46,222 bases of DNA from Xylanibacillus composti. Lineage in GTDB: Bacteria; Bacillota; Bacilli; Paenibacillales; K13. Shown piece after piece: positions 18,500 to 28,150 of this stretch. A model generated the notes under the pieces. That model was not told the DNA's origin, ran no database searches, and was given only the letters and a program-made list of their open reading frames with translations. The stretch covers positions 1-46,222 of the forward strand of contig NZ_BOVK01000004.1 of assembly GCF_018403685.1 (NCBI RefSeq), in the 5' to 3' direction. Every line of letters begins with the position of its first letter. Position 1 is the first letter of the stretch. Both the position numbers and the translations under genes were made by a program.

Positions 18500-19000
18500 A
18501 TGGTGAACAAATGGCTGGCTGCAGGACTAGCTGTGCTGCTCATGGCAAGTGGAGGCGGAATGTCCCTGGCGGCAAACCCGGATCATTCGACCGAGGGGCA
18601 TAACCATGCGGAGCATGAAGGACATGGTCATGCGCATGCGCATGGCTGGCCCCACAAAAAAGAGAAGAAATCCGAGCACTTCGAATTGATGATGCAAGTC
18701 ATGGAGAAGAAAGAGGCCTTGTTCGAGCAGACCCTGATTGCCGCCGAAAAAGGCAATATAAGGGGCATTCAAGCGGTGAAGGGCTATCATGATGAGCTGA
18801 AAAAGCTGAGTGCTGCGAACAAGGAGCTGGGCCAAAAGCTGATGGCAGAGCGGGAAGCGCTGCTTCAAGCGAAGAAGAAGGAAGACAAGAAGGCTGTACA
18901 AGCACATATGAAAGAAATGAAGAAGCTGGTCGAAAACATGCACGGCAATTTGAAAGCAACATCTGATCTGCTCGACAAAGCAGCGGAAGCGCTGCGTTAA
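18500..19000 (+). CDS. Exported histidine-rich helical protein, probable metal binder
   Basis: A 166-aa protein I do not recognise as a named family. A signal peptide is clear (VNKW, a hydrophobic run, MSLAANPD). Directly after the likely cleavage site, residues 29-60 contain ten histidines in EGHNHAEHEGHGHAHAHGW and neighbours, typical of zinc, nickel or copper binding segments. The rest (about 60-166) is charged and rich in Lys, Glu, Ala and Leu, predicting long helices or a coiled coil. AAGGAG fits ATG 18500. It is monocistronic between two terminators, and no metal transporter is adjacent. Metal buffering outside the membrane is inference. Confidence 0.85.
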   Translation: MVNKWLAAGLAVLLMASGGGMSLAANPDHSTEGHNHAEHEGHGHAHAHGWPHKKEKKSEHFELMMQVMEKKEALFEQTLIAAEKGNIRGIQAVKGYHDELKKLSAANKELGQKLMAEREALLQAKKKEDKKAVQAHMKEMKKLVENMHGNLKATSDLLDKAAEALR

Positions 19001-19012
19001 GATGAATAGCCG

Positions 19013-19058
19013 AAAAAAAGCTGTCCCCAACCGGTGTTCCGATGGGGGCAGCTTTTTT
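19013..19058 (+). terminator. Bidirectional terminator between convergent genes
   Basis: AAAAAAAGCTGTCCCC and GGGGGCAGCTTTTTT form a strong stem with a T-run on either strand. It serves the histidine-rich gene on the plus strand and the zinc-ribbon membrane gene on the minus strand. Confidence 0.88.
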
Positions 19059-19070
19059 CGCTTTGCTGCA

Positions 19071-19844
19071 TTAGCTGATGATCCAATAAAGGATGCCTAC
19101 GATCAAATAAGTGAAGAGAACAGCGTAGAAGGGATCGAGTCCTTGCGCCGAATCCTTGTTGCGCAGGGAGTAAATCGTATAGCTGATGGCCGTGCCAGCA
19201 CCCAAGAAGCCGAGAAGCAAGAAGAGCGCGGCCGCTTGGTACACCCCAATTAAGCTGAAGAGCAGCATCACAGCCAGCAGAGACATCGGGATAACCAAGT
19301 AGGCGCCGAATCGGCCAAGGACATCCTTGTAGCTGTATTCACTCTTCATCAGTCGTGTGGAGACATAAATCGCGCCGTATATAACTGCAAGCAATACGAG
19401 GATGACGAAGAAGGGGCGCACAAGCAGTGTCGTGAATGGAGTAGAGAACAGCCCGTAGCCCGTCATGAAAAATCCGCTTATGTACTCATTATGAATCTGG
19501 TAAAGTAGATACATCGATAGAGGAAGCATGATCGCGGTAAGCACAACGGTAATGATGCCGTTCACCCACTGATCCGCACTGCTCTGTTCACTGCCGGCAG
19601 CAGGGCGCTTCAGCTTTGCTTTGTAGAATGCCCAGTACTCTTTCGAGGCTTTGCTGACATTCTCCTGTACTTTCGCAACGGTATCATTAGCAGGTCGGCT
19701 TTGGCTGTTGCTTCCTGCAGCTTGCTCGGCGGCTGCAGCCTCTTGCGCAGCAGCGGATTCGCTGCTTTCTTCTTGTCTAGTCCCGCATTGTGGGCAGAAC
19801 AAGGCATGGGGGTCCAAATTGACTCCGCATTTTACACATGGCAT
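19071..19844 (-). CDS. Zinc-ribbon membrane protein of unknown function
   Basis: A 257-aa protein with an N-terminal zinc ribbon: C3, C6, C17 and C20 in MPCVKCGVNLDP and FCPQCG. A low-complexity Ala/Glu/Ser linker of about 70 residues follows, then about five membrane-spanning segments covering the C-terminal half (for example VLTAIMLPLSMYLLYQI and LLAVMLLFSLIGVY). The architecture recurs in Firmicutes, but I cannot give a function. ATG at 19844 is chosen because the zinc ribbon begins there and AAAGGAG lies about 11 nt upstream; the frame extends a further 23 codons without support. Confidence 0.8.
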   Translation of the reverse strand: MPCVKCGVNLDPHALFCPQCGTRQEESSESAAAQEAAAAEQAAGSNSQSRPANDTVAKVQENVSKASKEYWAFYKAKLKRPAAGSEQSSADQWVNGIITVVLTAIMLPLSMYLLYQIHNEYISGFFMTGYGLFSTPFTTLLVRPFFVILVLLAVIYGAIYVSTRLMKSEYSYKDVLGRFGAYLVIPMSLLAVMLLFSLIGVYQAAALFLLLGFLGAGTAISYTIYSLRNKDSAQGLDPFYAVLFTYLIVGILYWIIS

Positions 19845-19955
19845 TATGGGGAAAACTCCTTTCTGATCTCCAAAAATATAAGGGTATGCTAAAATTCGAC
19901 ATTCATCGCTCAATTCCTGTAAGAGCGAAGCAAGGAAATAGGGAGGCGGGGGAAA

Positions 19956-20774
19956 ATGGAACCATCATTCTGGCTGGCAGAAGGCTCATACCGTATCGTC
20001 GAAAGAACAGATCCATTGACGGGAGACGCCCTGATTCCTTTTGCCTATGAAGAGCTCAGGGGGAGAAAAGTCGGGCAGGGGGAGCTGCCTGAAGTGCATA
20101 TTTGGCGGCATCAGCAAGCGCTCATATTGGGATTGCGGGATCGGAAGCTCCCTGCAGCGGAGCAAGCTATCCGACATTTGCGGCAGCAGGGTATTGAAGT
20201 TGCGGTCCGCAACTCCGGAGGAGCCGCCGTGCCCCTGGACGCTGGCGTAGTCAACATTACCATGCTGGTGCCCAAGCCGCCGGGACGGATCGACATCTAT
20301 GAAGATTTCGACCGGATGTATCGCTGGATCGCTGCTGCGGTTTCTTCAGCAGATGATGTAGGCGTGGGTGAGGTGCAGGGGGCCTATTGTCCGGGAGAAT
20401 ATGATTTGAGCATAGGAGGATTGAAGTTTTGCGGGATAGCCCAAAGGCGGCAAACGCGGGCCTATGCCGTACAAGCCTTCATTAATGCAGAAGGAAGCGG
20501 TCAGGAGAGGGCCAATCGTGTCAGGGAGTATTATGCCCTTGCCGCAGGACATTCGGGCAATGAAGCGGATGCGCCGCCTCGAGTAACGAAGGACCGGACA
20601 GCGAGCTTGGCCGAGCTCATACCGGGATTCACGGCTGAGCGTCTGGTAGAGCGCCTGAAGCAGACCCTGGCGCAGTGGGCAGGCCCGCCGCGCCAGATCT
20701 TGCACGTCTATGAGGAGCCGCATGATGCCTTGGATGCAATGGCTGCTTCTCTGAGGGATCGCTATGACCGCTAA
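19956..20774 (+). CDS. lipL: Octanoyl-[GcvH]:protein N-octanoyltransferase (LipL-like)
   Basis: Member of the lipoate ligase / octanoyltransferase fold. In B. subtilis LipL moves the octanoyl group from GcvH to the E2 subunits of 2-oxoacid dehydrogenases through a cysteine acyl intermediate. Here C145 in GAYCPGEYDLSIGG sits where the LipL nucleophile is expected, followed by LKFCGIAQRR, and VRNSGGAAVPLDAGVVN matches the substrate-binding segment. Length 272 aa. The pdh operon with its lipoyl-bearing E2 begins about 1 kb downstream, which fits. A generic lipoate-protein ligase is the alternative. Confidence 0.82.
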   Translation: MEPSFWLAEGSYRIVERTDPLTGDALIPFAYEELRGRKVGQGELPEVHIWRHQQALILGLRDRKLPAAEQAIRHLRQQGIEVAVRNSGGAAVPLDAGVVNITMLVPKPPGRIDIYEDFDRMYRWIAAAVSSADDVGVGEVQGAYCPGEYDLSIGGLKFCGIAQRRQTRAYAVQAFINAEGSGQERANRVREYYALAAGHSGNEADAPPRVTKDRTASLAELIPGFTAERLVERLKQTLAQWAGPPRQILHVYEEPHDALDAMAASLRDRYDR

Positions 20775-20780
20775 GCTCAT

Positions 20781-21512
20781 TTAGTCAGGCAGCAGCAGCT
20801 TGAGGCCGGTCGGCAGGTGATCCTGCCAGAAGCCCCACAGATGCTTGCCGGGTTTCTCTTCGTATTGCAGAACCGTCCGCCGCTCTTCCAGCAGAGCGCG
20901 GGCGGTTCTGTTGGCTTCCAGGAAGTCGAAGGTGCCGCGCTCGGTCTTGACCTCCTGTTCATCCAGTCCGATCAGCATATACAGCCGAAGCCAGGCCAGA
21001 TCGGTCTCCTTGCGTATACGCTCCTGCGTCGAAGGGAGAAAAGCCCCGGACAATGCCAATACGTTGTGGAACAAATCCGGATAGTCCAATGCCAGATGAA
21101 GGGATATGGTGCCGCCAAGGGAATCGCCGGCCAATATGCGCTGACCAGGGGCAGATCTAACTGGGTACTCGTCTTCTAAGAAGGGAATTAACTCTTGCGT
21201 GAAAAATTGCTGATAAGCGGAGAAGCGCTCCCCTTCAGGCGCATATTCGCTTGTGCGTTTCTTGACGTCGACTGCTACGCCGGCAATAAGGAATGGTTCG
21301 ACCCCTTCGTCCAGAATCATGCGATTTGCATGGGTGGCAATGCGCCCGAACTGAAAAAACTCTTCTCCATCCTGACAATACACAACGGGGTAGCTGAGCA
21401 GATCGTTGTAGCCAGGAGGCAAATATACGCGCACCAGGCGTTCTTCGCCTAACACGGCGGAGGGTAGGGTGCGCTTTTCGATTGTTCTTTTGTAATAGCG
21501 GGGATCGTGCAT
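20781..21512 (-). CDS. Alpha/beta-hydrolase esterase (putative esterase D / enterochelin-esterase-like)
   Basis: Cytoplasmic serine hydrolase of 243 aa without a signal peptide. The nucleophile elbow is AGDSLGGT with Ser131, and the preceding region (VRVYLPPGYNDLLSYPVVYCQDGEE is the start of the fold) is typical of the putative-esterase (YbbA/Fes-like) family. Candidate catalytic His are H224 and H232 near the C-terminus. The substrate is unknown. AAGGAG precedes ATG 21512. It converges on the lipL gene with only 6 nt between stops and is divergent from pdhA. Confidence 0.85.
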   Translation of the reverse strand: MHDPRYYKRTIEKRTLPSAVLGEERLVRVYLPPGYNDLLSYPVVYCQDGEEFFQFGRIATHANRMILDEGVEPFLIAGVAVDVKKRTSEYAPEGERFSAYQQFFTQELIPFLEDEYPVRSAPGQRILAGDSLGGTISLHLALDYPDLFHNVLALSGAFLPSTQERIRKETDLAWLRLYMLIGLDEQEVKTERGTFDFLEANRTARALLEERRTVLQYEEKPGKHLWGFWQDHLPTGLKLLLPD

Positions 21513-21628
21513 CGGTTGACTCCTTTCTTCCAGAAGAATGGCACTTTTTGAGTAGGATTTCTTTCTTTAACGCACAATAAGCAAAAGAAATTCAACCCAG
21601 GTTTGCCGAATGACCGATAGATTTTTTC

Positions 21629-21748
21629 TTGACTGTATTATATAATAAGTGAAACTGTTATACTAATACACATCAAAAAACACCAATAGTCAAAGCAGAT
21701 GTAGTTCTAGTTGTACTAAAACAGATCAAAAATAATACTATAACAGTT
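21629..21748 (+). promoter_or_regulatory. AT-rich pdh promoter region with a wide inverted repeat
   Basis: Upstream of pdhA, TTGACT (21629-21634), TATAAT (21641-21646) and TATACT (21659-21664) are present, but no pair has canonical spacing, so the exact promoter is not fixed. AACTGTTATA (21653-21662) and TATAACAGTT (21739-21748) are perfect 10-bp inverted copies separated by 76 bp, as expected for two sites of one regulator. Confidence 0.45.
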
Positions 21749-21780
21749 AGGACAGATATGAAAATTTTGTGAAGAGGTGA

Positions 21781-22872
<1,092 letters not shown>

Positions 22873-22983
22873 ATCATCCTTGAAAGGGCAGACGCTTTGG
22901 GCTTCTTTCACGGAACGAGCATAGCCGATTCGGGGTTATGCCAAAAAAACTCAGGAGCAAATGGTTAGGGAGGAAACGGACTT

Positions 22984-23961
22984 ATGGCACAAATGACAAT
23001 GATACAAGCCATTACCGATGCGATGCGCGTAGAACTGGAGCGGGACGAAAATGTGCTGGTTTTCGGTGAGGACGTCGGTCATGTAGGCGGCGTTTTCCGC
23101 GCTACAGAAGGCTTGCAGAAGCAATTTGGAGAAGAGCGGGTATTCGATACGCCGCTGGCGGAATCGGGTATTGGCGGTTTGGCTATCGGCCTTGGCATAA
23201 CGGGTTATCGGCCGGTTGCGGAGATTCAATTTATCGGCTTTATTTTTGAAGTAATGGATTCGATCTGTGCGCAAGCATCCCGTATGCGCTATCGCTCTGG
23301 CGGTCGCTACAACGCGCCAATCGTATTCCGGACGCCTTTTGGTGCGGGAGTGCATGCGCCGGAGCTGCATTCCGACAGCCTCGAAGGCTTGCTGATGCAG
23401 ACACCGGGCTTGAAGGTGGTCGTGCCGAGCAATCCTTATGACGCCAAAGGGCTGCTGCTGTCGGCGATTCGCGATAACGACCCTGTCTTCTTCCTGGAGC
23501 ACCTGAAGCTGTACCGTTCATTCCGCGGCGAAGTGCCTGAGGGCGACTACACGGTGCCGCTTGGCAAGGCGAATGTTGTGCGCGAGGGCAAGGACGTCAC
23601 GATTGTTACTTACGGCGCGATGGTGCACACCTCGTTGGCGGCTGCAGACGAGCTGGCCAAGGAGGGGATCGAGGCTGAGGTGATCGATCTTCGCACATTG
23701 GTGCCTATGGATATGGAAACCGTTCTGGAATCGATCAAGAAGACCAACCGCGCCATTGTCGTTCAAGAGGCGCAGCGCTCAGCTGGCGCTGGAGCGGAGA
23801 TCGTCGCGCGCATTATGGAGCAGGGCATTCTGCATCTGGAAGCGCCAGTGCTGCGGATTACTTCCCCGGATACGGTGCTAGGTTTCGGCGAGATTGAGAA
23901 GGAATGGCTGCCTGACGCCTCTCGGGTTATCAAGGGCGTGAAGGAAGTTATCAATTTCTAA
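22984..23961 (+). CDS. pdhB: Pyruvate dehydrogenase E1 component, beta subunit
   Basis: Transketolase-like partner of PdhA in the E1 heterotetramer. Characteristic are [34 protein letters not shown] and [16 protein letters not shown], and the C-terminal transketolase domain with [11 protein letters not shown] and RITSPDTV. Length is 325 aa. GAGGAAACGG precedes ATG 22984. The stop lies 12 nt before the GTG start of pdhC. Confidence 0.97.
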   Translation: MAQMTMIQAITDAMRVELERDENVLVFGEDVGHVGGVFRATEGLQKQFGEERVFDTPLAESGIGGLAIGLGITGYRPVAEIQFIGFIFEVMDSICAQASRMRYRSGGRYNAPIVFRTPFGAGVHAPELHSDSLEGLLMQTPGLKVVVPSNPYDAKGLLLSAIRDNDPVFFLEHLKLYRSFRGEVPEGDYTVPLGKANVVREGKDVTIVTYGAMVHTSLAAADELAKEGIEAEVIDLRTLVPMDMETVLESIKKTNRAIVVQEAQRSAGAGAEIVARIMEQGILHLEAPVLRITSPDTVLGFGEIEKEWLPDASRVIKGVKEVINF

Positions 23962-23973
23962 GGAGGAACGGAC

Positions 23974-25251
23974 GTGGCTAATTTCGAATATAAATTTCCT
24001 GAGCTCGGCGAAGGCCTGATGGAAGGCGAAATCGTCAAGTGGCATGTCAAGCCGGGAGATTCGATCCAGGAAGACGATATCCTGATGGAAGTTCAGAACG
24101 ACAAGGCCGTAGTGGAAGTGCCTTCTCCGGTTACAGGCAAGGTTGTAGAATTGAAGGTCGACGAAGGAACGGTCTGCACCGTTGGCGATGTAGTAGCGGT
24201 GTATGAAGTAGAAGGCGAAGTGCCTGCACAGGGGGTTGCTCATGAGCCGGCTCCAGCAGCAGCGGCTCCTGCACCAGCCGCGGCAAAGGCAGAGGAGAAG
24301 AACGAAGCGCCGCAGGCAAAATCGGCGGAAGAAGCACGGCCTGCTGTCGACAAGACGCAAGTGCTGGCTACGCCAAGCGTTCGCAAATATGCGCGCGAAA
24401 AAGGCGTCGACATTGCCCAGGTACAGGGTACGGGCAAGAACGGACGCATTACCCGTGAGGATATTGATGGCTTCACAGGCGGAAATGCGCCATCCAAGGC
24501 TGCGGGTGCACCGGCTCCGGCGGCTGCTGCGCCGCAGGCGGAACCGGGTGCTCTGGAAGAACGCGTACCGTTGAAAGGTGTGCGCAAAGTCATTGCGAAC
24601 GCAATGTCGAAGTCGGTGTATACTGCTCCGCACGTGACCATTATGGACGAAGTGGATGTCAGCAAGCTTGTTGCGCTTCGTCAGAATGCGAAGCCGCTTG
24701 CTGAGAAGAAGGGCGTGAAGCTGACTTATCTGCCGTTCATTGTGAAAGCATTGGTCGCAGCAGTCAGAGAATTCCCGGCTCTCAATGCGTCGATCGACGA
24801 TGAGAACAATGAAATTATCTACAAGAAATACTATCACGTCGGCATTGCAGCTGATACGGACAACGGCTTGGTCGTGCCGGTTGTGAAGGATTCCGACCGG
24901 AAGAACATCTGGACCATTGCCAACGAAATTCGCGAGCTGGCGGGCAAGGCCCGTGAAGGCAAGCTGGCACCGCATGAAATGAAGGGCAGCACGATCAGCA
25001 TAACGAATATCGGCTCTGCTGGCGGCATGTTCTTCACACCGGTTATCAACTGGCCAGAGGTTGCCATCCTCGGTACAGGACGCATCTCGGAGAAGCCGGT
25101 TGTTCGTGACGGGGAACTGGCGATCGGCCAAGTGATGGCACTTTCCCTCAGCTTCGACCATCGCTTGATCGATGGAGCTACCGCTCAGAACGCGATGAAT
25201 TACATCAAACAGCTGCTGGAAGACCCGCAGCTGCTGATCATGGAGGTGTAA
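23974..25251 (+). CDS. pdhC: Dihydrolipoyllysine acetyltransferase (PDH E2)
   Basis: Core of the complex, moving the acetyl group to CoA. Domain order: one lipoyl domain (about residues 1-80, modified K44 in [14 protein letters not shown]), an Ala/Pro linker, the peripheral-subunit-binding domain (about 131-167, [13 protein letters not shown] and GRITREDID), a second Ala/Pro linker, and the catalytic domain (about 195-425) with H396 and D400 in [10 protein letters not shown] single lipoyl domain is usual for Gram-positive PDH E2. It starts with GTG 23974 behind AAGGAGG. K44 is the expected target of the nearby LipL-like enzyme. Confidence 0.97.
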   Translation: MANFEYKFPELGEGLMEGEIVKWHVKPGDSIQEDDILMEVQNDKAVVEVPSPVTGKVVELKVDEGTVCTVGDVVAVYEVEGEVPAQGVAHEPAPAAAAPAPAAAKAEEKNEAPQAKSAEEARPAVDKTQVLATPSVRKYAREKGVDIAQVQGTGKNGRITREDIDGFTGGNAPSKAAGAPAPAAAAPQAEPGALEERVPLKGVRKVIANAMSKSVYTAPHVTIMDEVDVSKLVALRQNAKPLAEKKGVKLTYLPFIVKALVAAVREFPALNASIDDENNEIIYKKYYHVGIAADTDNGLVVPVVKDSDRKNIWTIANEIRELAGKAREGKLAPHEMKGSTISITNIGSAGGMFFTPVINWPEVAILGTGRISEKPVVRDGELAIGQVMALSLSFDHRLIDGATAQNAMNYIKQLLEDPQLLIMEV

Positions 25252-25254
25252 CCC

Positions 25255-26667
25255 ATGGTTGTCGGAGATTTCTCAACAGATGTAGATGTGTTGGTGATCG
25301 GTGCCGGCCCTGGCGGTTATGTAGCCGCCATCCGTGCCGCTCAGCTGGGCAAATCAGTGGTCGTTGTCGATAAAGACGAGGTTGGCGGCGTATGCTTGAA
25401 TCGTGGCTGCATTCCGTCCAAGGCGCTGATCTCGGCGGCTCATCGGTTCGAGGTTATGAAGGAATCGGACGCCATGGGCTTGAGCGCTGAGGGCGTTAAG
25501 GTAGACTTTGGCAAGGTGCAGGCATGGAAAGACGGCGTTGTCAAGAAGTTGACCGGCGGTGTCAGCGGCCTGTTCAAGGGCAACAAGATCAAGCTTGTAT
25601 CTGGAGAAGCCTACTTTGTCGATGCAACGACGGTCAGCGTCAGCAATGAAGACAATGCAGAGCGCTTCAAGTTCAATCACTGTATCATTGCTACAGGCTC
25701 GCGTCCCATTGAACTGCCGAAGTTCCAGTATGGCAAGCGTATCCTGTCTTCGACAGAAGCGCTGGCGCTGAACGAAGTGCCGAAGCGGATGATTGTCATC
25801 GGCGGCGGATATATCGGCGTAGAGCTTGGGCAGACGTATGCGAAATTCGGCACCAAGGTCACTATTCTCGAAGGCTCGGATCAGATTCTCCCGGGCTTTG
25901 AACCGGAGCTGACTCGTCTTGTGGACCGCAAGCTGAAGAAGCTGGACGTGGAAGTGCATACGAAAGCGATGGCTAAGGAATCCAAGGTGACCGGAGACGA
26001 AGTTACCGTCAGTTTTGAAGTCAACGGCGAAGCGAAGGAAGCTACGGCGGATTATGTACTCGTGACCGTCGGCCGCCGTCCGAACACGGATGATCTCGGT
26101 CTGGAGAACATTGGCGTGAAGATGACCGACCGCGGCATTATCGAGATCGACGAGCAGTGCAGAACTAGTGTCCCGAATATCTATGCGATCGGCGATATTG
26201 TACCGGGCTTTGCTTTGGCGCATAAGGCTTCTTATGAGGGCAAGGTAGCGGCAGAAGCCATCGCAGGACATGCCAGTGCGATTGACTACAAGGGCATGCC
26301 GTCGGTTGTTTTCTCCGATCCGGAAATCGCCAGCGTTGGTCTGACGGAGAAGGAAGCCAAGGAGAAAGGAATCGAAGTCGTGACCGGCCGCTTCAATTTT
26401 GCGGCGAATGGCCGCGCGCTTGCACTGGAAGCGGGCGAAGGCTTCGTAAAGCTTGTAGCCGACAAGGCTTCCGGCGTGGTACTTGGCGGACAGATCGTCG
26501 GACCGGAAGCGTCCAATCTGATCGCCGAGCTGGGACTCGCCGTGGAGATGGGCGCTACTCTGGAAGATGTAGCGTTGACCATCCACGCGCATCCGACCCT
26601 TGGCGAAGTCGTCATGGAGACGGCAGAGGCTGCACTCGGGCAAGCCGTGCACATGGTGCAGCGCTAA
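25255..26667 (+). CDS. pdhD: Dihydrolipoyl dehydrogenase (PDH E3)
   Basis: FAD/NAD disulfide reductase that reoxidises the dihydrolipoyl group of E2. The N-terminal FAD loop is VIGAGPGGYVAAIRAAQ, the redox pair is C47 and C52 (GGVCLNRGCIPSKAL), the NAD loop is IGGGYIGVELG, and the dimer-interface His-Glu pair is H446 and E451 (HAHPTLGE). At 470 aa it matches the Geobacillus enzyme. GGAGGTG overlaps the end of pdhC and fits ATG 25255. A terminator follows, so it closes the operon. Confidence 0.97.
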   Translation: MVVGDFSTDVDVLVIGAGPGGYVAAIRAAQLGKSVVVVDKDEVGGVCLNRGCIPSKALISAAHRFEVMKESDAMGLSAEGVKVDFGKVQAWKDGVVKKLTGGVSGLFKGNKIKLVSGEAYFVDATTVSVSNEDNAERFKFNHCIIATGSRPIELPKFQYGKRILSSTEALALNEVPKRMIVIGGGYIGVELGQTYAKFGTKVTILEGSDQILPGFEPELTRLVDRKLKKLDVEVHTKAMAKESKVTGDEVTVSFEVNGEAKEATADYVLVTVGRRPNTDDLGLENIGVKMTDRGIIEIDEQCRTSVPNIYAIGDIVPGFALAHKASYEGKVAAEAIAGHASAIDYKGMPSVVFSDPEIASVGLTEKEAKEKGIEVVTGRFNFAANGRALALEAGEGFVKLVADKASGVVLGGQIVGPEASNLIAELGLAVEMGATLEDVALTIHAHPTLGEVVMETAEAALGQAVHMVQR

Positions 26668-26752
26668 GCCATCGCTGCTGTTGCGAATAGATTTGCGATT
26701 CCGTGGCCCGTGCGCTAACCTGTGCTGTGATCTGGAACCTAAATACGTACAG

Positions 26753-26787
26753 ACTGCCCTGGTCCGATGGACTTGGGGCAGTTTTTT
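26753..26787 (+). terminator. Intrinsic terminator of the pdh operon
   Basis: ACTGCCC pairs with GGGCAGT across a 16-nt loop, which is partly self-complementary (GTCC with GGAC), followed by a T-run to 26787. Confidence 0.85.
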
Positions 26788-26809
26788 ATTCGACAAGCAT
26801 TTGTTTTCA

Positions 26810-26977
26810 CTAGGCTAGACTTCTGAAGTTTCTGGTTGTTGCGAATTCGCTCTTGCCTTGGTTTCTGCTGAACTTGGCCGTTACCTTGCTAGTTGCATGG
26901 TTGTTCAGCTCTTCCGAATACTTGTTTGTAGTAGGTTGCGCTCCTGCACGACTTGGCTGGACTTTCTCTTCCGCCAT
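26810..26977 (-). CDS. Possible small protein, perhaps spore-protein-like (weak)
   Basis: A frame of 55 codons from ATG 26977, rich in Asn, Gln, Ser, Lys and Ala. The end reads NQGKSEFATTRNF, which vaguely recalls the EFA-x-ET-N motif of gamma-type small acid-soluble spore proteins. The start has no strong ribosome binding site, and other frames of the same stretch are Gln-rich as well, so a decayed gene or chance is as likely. It sits between the pdh terminator and the AT-rich patch. No function is claimed. Confidence 0.3.
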   Translation of the reverse strand: MAEEKVQPSRAGAQPTTNKYSEELNNHATSKVTAKFSRNQGKSEFATTRNFRSLA

Positions 26978-27108
26978 CTGACATCCATTTGGATACATTC
27001 AACCACTTCAGCTACATTAAAATAAATGAAGGAAATAATCCATGGAAAGGGCGGGTTAGGTGATTGGATCGGCTACACTAAGTTGAACAGAAAAAATATG
27101 GGCAAAAC

Positions 27109-27147
27109 AAACTATAAATTGACAAATTAAACTATAAATAGTATGCT
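27109..27147 (+). promoter_or_regulatory. Consensus-like promoter with a 20-bp-spaced direct repeat
   Basis: TTGACA (27119-27124), a 17-nt spacer and TATGCT (27142-27147) form a strong sigma-A promoter for the exported protein at 27229. AAACTATAAAT occurs twice, at 27109-27119 and 27129-27139, exactly two helical turns apart, flanking the -35; this looks like an operator. Confidence 0.7.
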
Positions 27148-27228
27148 GGAAAATGACAAAAAAGGAAAGGGGGATAGCTCGAAAATTAATATTCTGAATA
27201 ATCAATATATTAAGAGAGGAGTTTTACA

Positions 27229-27978
27229 ATGCAACGAAGATGGTCTTTACTGGTGCTGATTATCGTTATTGTCACATCAATGACTACAGGATTTTCATTT
27301 GGAGGAAAAGTACAAGAAAACTATGAAGTTGAACGAGCTGTTCACGATTTCTTTAATGTCTCTAAACAATTACAGAGATCGGGTTACGTAGAATCAATAT
27401 ATACTTTGGAAAAGACGGAAAAGGTAGATGATAACAAATACGAAGCTTTTGTTACCAGAACAGTAGGTGGATTGGAATATCCGACGATACCATATGATGT
27501 CGTATTTCAAGATGGAAGGTGGAAACTTGATAATAGTTCGATTTTTATTTATCCTAAGAAGGATTATCTAAATGAATTAAAAGCACATGGCTTACAACTA
27601 TCACAAAACTCCTATTTCTATCAAACTGTTGTAAGTGAGAATGATAATTTTATAGTGAGGAAAGATAGCGGTAGTCAGAATTTTCTCGCGAGAGGAGTGC
27701 TATACTATGATTTTGGGCAAAAATCAACAGATATTTATTCCTCGGGCTCACTCAAAGTAAACAGCTACCCAGAGGACAATGGAAAGCCAGACGATAGTTA
27801 TAATTATGTAGCTGCTGACTTTTTTAGTGAAGACCCTATTGATTCTGTTTGGGTGAGTACAAAATTCCTTGATGCTTTTGATGCTGATGTAGCTATATAT
27901 TACTGCAATGGATATCATTCGGTAAAAGTATATAATGTTAACTATGGTAGCAAAGGGAGATACTATGTATCTTATTAA
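27229..27978 (+). CDS. Exported protein of unknown function in an AT-rich patch
   Basis: A 249-aa product with an N-terminal hydrophobic signal (WSLLVLIIVIVTSMTTGFSF) and no retained membrane segment. The mature part is rich in Tyr, Asp, Asn and Ser. The first half (YEAFVTRTVGGLEYPTIPYD and FQDGRWKLDNSSI) resembles small DUF-type NTF2/lipocalin-like exported domains in general flavour, but I do not recognise a family. Codon use is clearly more AT-rich than that of its neighbours, and the next feature downstream is a dead transposase, so recent acquisition is plausible. A GAGGAG-type site fits ATG 27229, and it has its own strong promoter. Confidence 0.75.
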   Translation: MQRRWSLLVLIIVIVTSMTTGFSFGGKVQENYEVERAVHDFFNVSKQLQRSGYVESIYTLEKTEKVDDNKYEAFVTRTVGGLEYPTIPYDVVFQDGRWKLDNSSIFIYPKKDYLNELKAHGLQLSQNSYFYQTVVSENDNFIVRKDSGSQNFLARGVLYYDFGQKSTDIYSSGSLKVNSYPEDNGKPDDSYNYVAADFFSEDPIDSVWVSTKFLDAFDADVAIYYCNGYHSVKVYNVNYGSKGRYYVSY

Positions 27979-28111
27979 CTAAAATTTAATAAAACCCCTT
28001 TGATGGTTGGTTTGAAAAGTCACAAGATGAAAGAACATTTCATGAGAATACTTCAAAATTCACTTAATTTGCTTGTTCTCGAGAAGTTTTAAAAGGAATA
28101 TACATGTACAA

Positions 28112-28150
28112 AAACACAGCTGGTCTCGTTTACGAGACCAGCTGTGTTTT
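28112..28150. terminator. Very strong bidirectional hairpin terminator
   Basis: A perfect 17-bp stem (AAACACAGCTGGTCTCG with its complement) around a TTTA loop, with A/T runs on both sides so it can end transcription from either strand. It may serve the exported-protein gene on the plus strand or the former transposase on the minus strand, whose remnant begins right beside it. Confidence 0.88.
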
